From assembly GCA_034440395.1 (NCBI GenBank), contig JAWXBW010000043.1:1-53150 (forward strand): 53,150 nucleotides of DNA, in the 5' to 3' direction. The DNA is from JAAUTS01 sp034440395 (GTDB taxonomy: Bacteria; Verrucomicrobiota; Verrucomicrobiia; Methylacidiphilales; JAAUTS01). Each line of letters begins with the position of its first letter. Position 1 is the first letter of the stretch. The notes under the pieces were generated by a model, which saw nothing but the letters and a program-made list of their open reading frames with translations, was not told the DNA's origin and ran no database searches. The position numbers and the translations under genes are program-made. Below, piece by piece: positions 50,620 to 53,150 of the stretch.

Positions 50620-51084
50620 TCAGAGCTTGTCTTCAACTTCAGTTAGATGGAAAATAAATTCCTCTGCCGTTTTGGCCGAAATCATCTTGTTACGTAAACT
50701 CTCCTCTTTCAATAACCGCGCTAACGCTCCCACAGTCCCGAGATATTCCGTGACCATGCGCTTGGGAGTTCCAATAATGAAAATGAGTTTAACTAGTTGC
50801 TGACCATTTTCAAAAAAGATTCCTTCTTTGCTCACACCTGCAGCAATGACAAGGTTCTTAACATAATCTGTGCGTGCATGAGGGAAGGCTGTCTCCATGC
50901 CTAAGCAGGTTGATTCTACTTTCTCCCGATTTAGAAGCTCTAAAAAAAATCCTTCAAAGTTAATCATATTAGAATGATCCTTCAAGACCGAAGCCACTTC
51001 TTTCAAAGCTTCTTCTTGGGTCTTAGATTTTAAGTTCACTGTGACCACATGTGGCCGTAAGGTTTCTGAAATTGCTTTAGCCAT
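50620..51084 (-). CDS. PTS sugar transporter EIIA component (fructose/nitrogen type)
   Basis: Phosphocarrier protein of the fructose/PtsN IIA family. From the ATG at 51084 the product is 154 residues; a TTG two codons upstream is the alternative. The phosphorylated His is His69 in METAFPHARTD, within the family motif, and the GPTPKR-type loop appears as IIGTPKRMVTEYLG. No EIIB, EIIC, HPr or EI gene is nearby, so it is more likely a regulatory PtsN-like protein than a sugar-specific subunit. It lies between nadK (24 bases) and lacI (42 bases), all on the minus strand. Confidence 0.85.
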   Translation of the reverse strand: MAKAISETLRPHVVTVNLKSKTQEEALKEVASVLKDHSNMINFEGFFLELLNREKVESTCLGMETAFPHARTDYVKNLVIAAGVSKEGIFFENGQQLVKLIFIIGTPKRMVTEYLGTVGALARLLKEESLRNKMISAKTAEEFIFHLTEVEDKL

Positions 51085-51108
51085 AATCAATGAGGATTAG
51101 CATCTTAG

Positions 51109-51978
51109 TTAAATACTGGTTCCACTCCAGCCTAATTTTTGTCGTAGTATGGAATAAAAATCTCCCTCTTGTGGATATGCCAACAAAGCAGTGGTGGGTG
51201 ATTTTTTAATTTCAATAACATCTCCCGATCTCAAGCGCGCACAAGTCAGTCCATCTGTTTGTAAAAAAAGACCTAGACTTCGTTTAGGTATTTCCACGCA
51301 GATCACGTCATCAGAAGAAATAACCATGGGCCGGTTTCCTAGAGCGTGAGCACAGATCGGGGTAATTAAGAACACTTCAGAAGCTGGGCTCACCACTGGC
51401 CCACCCGCAGAGAGTGAGTAAGCGGTGGAGCCTGTTGGAGTGGCTATAATGAGGCCATCACAGAGATAACGTCCGAGAAGTGCTTCCGAAATACTGACTT
51501 GCACCCGCACCATGTGGGCGTGATTACCGCGATTAATCACCGCCTCATTTAAAGCCCATCCGCAGCACACCGTTTCCCCCTTGCGCTTCAGCTCAATGGC
51601 TAAGGCAGTCCGCTCACTCGTGCGGAAATGTCCTTCCATTATTTTAGGTAACTCCTCGGCCAAGGTATCTGCGGGAAGAGAGGTAAGAAAACCGAGGGAT
51701 CCTGCATTAATCCCTAAAACAGGTAGGCCGCAGCCATAAGTCCGGCGCATGGCGTGGAGTAAGGTGCCGTCCCCGCCTAAAGAAAAAATCATCTGACTAC
51801 CCTCCGTGCGGATGTCCCCATAGTGCAAGGCTAGCTTCCGCTCGCTGGGATGTTTATCCACCCACGTGGCCGCAATGCCAGCCGAGTCGAGTATCCGCTT
51901 AATAAAAGGCACAAGCCTACGGGCTTGTACCTTCTTCCGGTTCAGCACCACGGTCACATGCTGTATTTTTTTGCGCAT
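51109..51978 (-). CDS. nadK: NAD kinase
   Basis: ATP-dependent phosphorylation of NAD to NADP. The 289-residue product has the GGDGT motif (Gly68-Gly69-Asp70-Gly71), the NE motif in ALNEAVINRGN, the TPTGSTAYSLSAGGP loop and the C-terminal PICAHALGNRPMVIS segment. All catalytic elements are intact. The start codon lies inside the 3' end of tlyA, with a 25-base overlap, so the two are probably translationally coupled; tlyA and nadK are neighbours in many bacteria. Confidence 0.95.
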   Translation of the reverse strand: MRKKIQHVTVVLNRKKVQARRLVPFIKRILDSAGIAATWVDKHPSERKLALHYGDIRTEGSQMIFSLGGDGTLLHAMRRTYGCGLPVLGINAGSLGFLTSLPADTLAEELPKIMEGHFRTSERTALAIELKRKGETVCCGWALNEAVINRGNHAHMVRVQVSISEALLGRYLCDGLIIATPTGSTAYSLSAGGPVVSPASEVFLITPICAHALGNRPMVISSDDVICVEIPKRSLGLFLQTDGLTCARLRSGDVIEIKKSPTTALLAYPQEGDFYSILRQKLGWSGTSI

Positions 51979-52694
51979 AATAAAAACTCACGATTTCCCG
52001 TTTTTCCTTCGACGGGACAATCTAAGTTACCAAGAACATTCCACCCCCTTGCCTGAGAAAGCAAAGTTTTAATTCCATCCAACGCTTCCTGCCGCGCCAC
52101 CTCATCCTTGACGATCCCACCCTTACCGACCTTCATGCGCCCCACTTCAAATTGCGGCTTTATCAACAAAATCAAATGCCCACTCTCCGCCACCATCGGC
52201 ATCAAGGAACCCAGAACTAATTTAAGTGAAATGAACGACACATCCACACACACCAAGGAAAATTCAGATGTCAAAGCTGGATCGTGCCACTCCCGCACAT
52301 TGATTCCCTCACGCGACTCAACCCGAGAATCCTGCCCTAACTTTTCTGCTAACTGGCCATGCCCCACGTCCACCGCTAGCACCGAATGCGCACCATGTTG
52401 TAATAAACAATCCGTAAATCCCCCCGTAGAAGCTCCTACATCCAGACAACGTAAGCCCTCCACCGTTAACTTAAAATGTTCCAATGCCGATTCTAACTTA
52501 TACCCACCACGACTGACGTAACGCTCCTGTTCCAGCACCGTAATGAGCTGCTCCTCCCGCAGCGTCTTCTTACTCCGCTTCTCCACTACACCATCCACTA
52601 AAACCAGCCCCGCCTCAATCAAACGTTGCGCCCGCTCTCGACTACTCACCAACCCCCGCAAAACTAAGCTGCGGTCTAAACGTTCATCACTCAT
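51954..52694 (-). CDS. tlyA: TlyA family rRNA (cytidine-2'-O)-methyltransferase
   Basis: S4-domain plus FtsJ-type methyltransferase, known for 2'-O-methylation of rRNA cytidines and often annotated as hemolysin A. From the ATG at 52694 it has 246 residues, the usual length; the frame continues upstream to 53051 but that part overlaps the AraC-type gene and is out of character. The S4 domain covers about residues 1-60 (LDRSLVLRGLVSSRERAQRLIEAG). The SAM motif is CLDVGASTGGFTDCLLQHGA, and VDVSFISLKLVL with LIKPQFEVG supplies the catalytic Lys region. It overlaps nadK. Confidence 0.92.
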   Translation of the reverse strand: MSDERLDRSLVLRGLVSSRERAQRLIEAGLVLVDGVVEKRSKKTLREEQLITVLEQERYVSRGGYKLESALEHFKLTVEGLRCLDVGASTGGFTDCLLQHGAHSVLAVDVGHGQLAEKLGQDSRVESREGINVREWHDPALTSEFSLVCVDVSFISLKLVLGSLMPMVAESGHLILLIKPQFEVGRMKVGKGGIVKDEVARQEALDGIKTLLSQARGWNVLGNLDCPVEGKTGNREFLLCAKKYSM

Positions 52695-52788
52695 GCCCCT
52701 GTCATAAACAATCCTAAGACAGATGACAATGCTGATGACCATCGACGCCATCGGTGCATGAAAGGAAGTAACTTTGTAAACCAATAAT

Positions 52789-52810
52789 GTGGGTGGTTGC
52801 GGAGGCCCAC
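52789..52810 (-). terminator. Possible weak terminator hairpin after the AraC-type gene
   Basis: GTGGGT and GCCCAC (52789-52794 with 52805-52810) form a 6-base-pair stem with one G-U pair around a 10-base loop, 22 bases after the stop codon. No T-run follows, so it may not terminate. Confidence 0.2.
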
Positions 52811-52831
52811 CTGAATGCCAACGCAGGGCAC

Positions 52832-53149
52832 TCAGCTTTCTGGTTGGGAATGGATTCGGGACAGCCACTCTCTCGGGCTTAGACCAAGCACGCTGCGGAA
52901 TTGGCGGCTGAAAAAGAAGAGGCTGCTGTATCCGTATTCTTGCGCCACCTCGCTGACGTTGAGCGCAGACTCGGCAAGGCGCTGGGCTGCGGCGTGAATG
53001 CGCTGTTGGATGAGCCAGCGCTCTGCCGAGATTCCGAAGGTAGCACGACAAAGCTCGTTGGTGTAATCACGCGAGAGCTTCAACCTCACCGCAAGCTCGG
53101 CTGAGGAGGGCCTAGCGTCCGGCGGCAAGCTCTGTAGCCACTCCAGCAG
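52832..53149 (-). CDS. AraC family transcriptional regulator, C-terminal DNA-binding part (partial)
   Basis: The 3' end of a gene whose start lies beyond the window. The readable 105 residues run LLEWLQSLPPDARPSS and then the AraC/XylS double helix-turn-helix: LKLSRDYTNELCRATFGISAERWLIQQRIHAAAQRLAE, followed by the second HTH with LNVSEVAQEYGYSSLFFFSRQFRSVLGLSPREW. The open frame continues through the window edge, so an internal start is not needed. Its DNA is richer in G+C than the neighbours (many CTG, GCG and CGC codons), which may mean separate ancestry. The target genes are unknown. Confidence 0.85.
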   Translation of the reverse strand: MLEWLQSLPPDARPSSAELAVRLKLSRDYTNELCRATFGISAERWLIQQRIHAAAQRLAESALNVSEVAQEYGYSSLFFFSRQFRSVLGLSPREWLSRIHSQPES

Positions 53150-53150
53150 G

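Noticed and set aside
52695..53051. Upstream extension of the TlyA reading frame
   Set aside because: It overlaps the AraC-type gene on the same strand in another frame and does not resemble the S4 N-terminus; the ATG at 52694 gives the normal TlyA length.

Overview
The window reads as an uninterrupted piece of a Gram-negative bacterial chromosome of moderate GC content. It is densely coding, with genes on both strands and one tRNA, and I see no insertion sequence, integrase, prophage or CRISPR array. An LPS heptose pathway (rfaE2, rfaD), a peptidoglycan recycling ligase (mpl), cytochrome c system II (resB/ccsA), GatCAB, a short archaeal-type ProS, zinc-free L31 and an MBL/ATP-dependent ligase fusion together suggest the PVC group, probably Verrucomicrobiota (Opitutae-like). 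That assignment is inferred from gene content, not from a phylogenetic marker. Most start codons have no Shine-Dalgarno sequence and follow a C/T- or A/C-rich leader.

Layout. 1-4.3 kb: the end of a saccharopine-dehydrogenase-like gene, two aldehyde dehydrogenases and a PotA-like ABC ATPase, probably lysine/polyamine catabolism. 4.4-7.6 kb: gatC-gatA-gatB. 7.7-12.5 kb: two tandem GspE/PilB ATPases and one GspF/PilC, followed by a structured non-coding segment that may be a 6S-like RNA and a bidirectional terminator. 12.7-14.3 kb (minus): ilvN-ilvC. 14.4-17.5 kb: an aldo/keto reductase and a translationally coupled pair of SPFH proteins. 17.6-25.4 kb: prenyl diphosphate synthase (minus), an FHA protein, mpl, small membrane proteins, proS, tspO (minus), a secreted protein and a glycosyltransferase.

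25.4-31.6 kb (minus): a tight operon of a copper-type P1B ATPase with an extra Cys-bearing C-terminal membrane domain, then ResB and CcsA. This looks like a combined copper supply and cytochrome c maturation unit. 31.8-38.1 kb: an M20 peptidase, a secreted Asp-box propeller protein and an MBL-nuclease/DNA-ligase fusion. 38.5-42.1 kb: sulfite reductase hemoprotein, malQ and tRNA-Arg(CCU). 42.3-45.6 kb: fabD-fabG-acpP-fabF. 45.6-49.5 kb: L31, prfA, rfaE2, rfaD and prmC, so RF1 and its methyltransferase are separated by heptose genes. 49.5-53.15 kb (minus): tlyA-nadK-PTS IIA-lacI and the 3' part of an AraC-type regulator running off the window.

The items most worth a second look are the C-terminal domain of the P1B ATPase and its operon, the exonuclease-ligase fusion, the structured RNA candidate at 12.5 kb, and the near absence of Shine-Dalgarno sequences.
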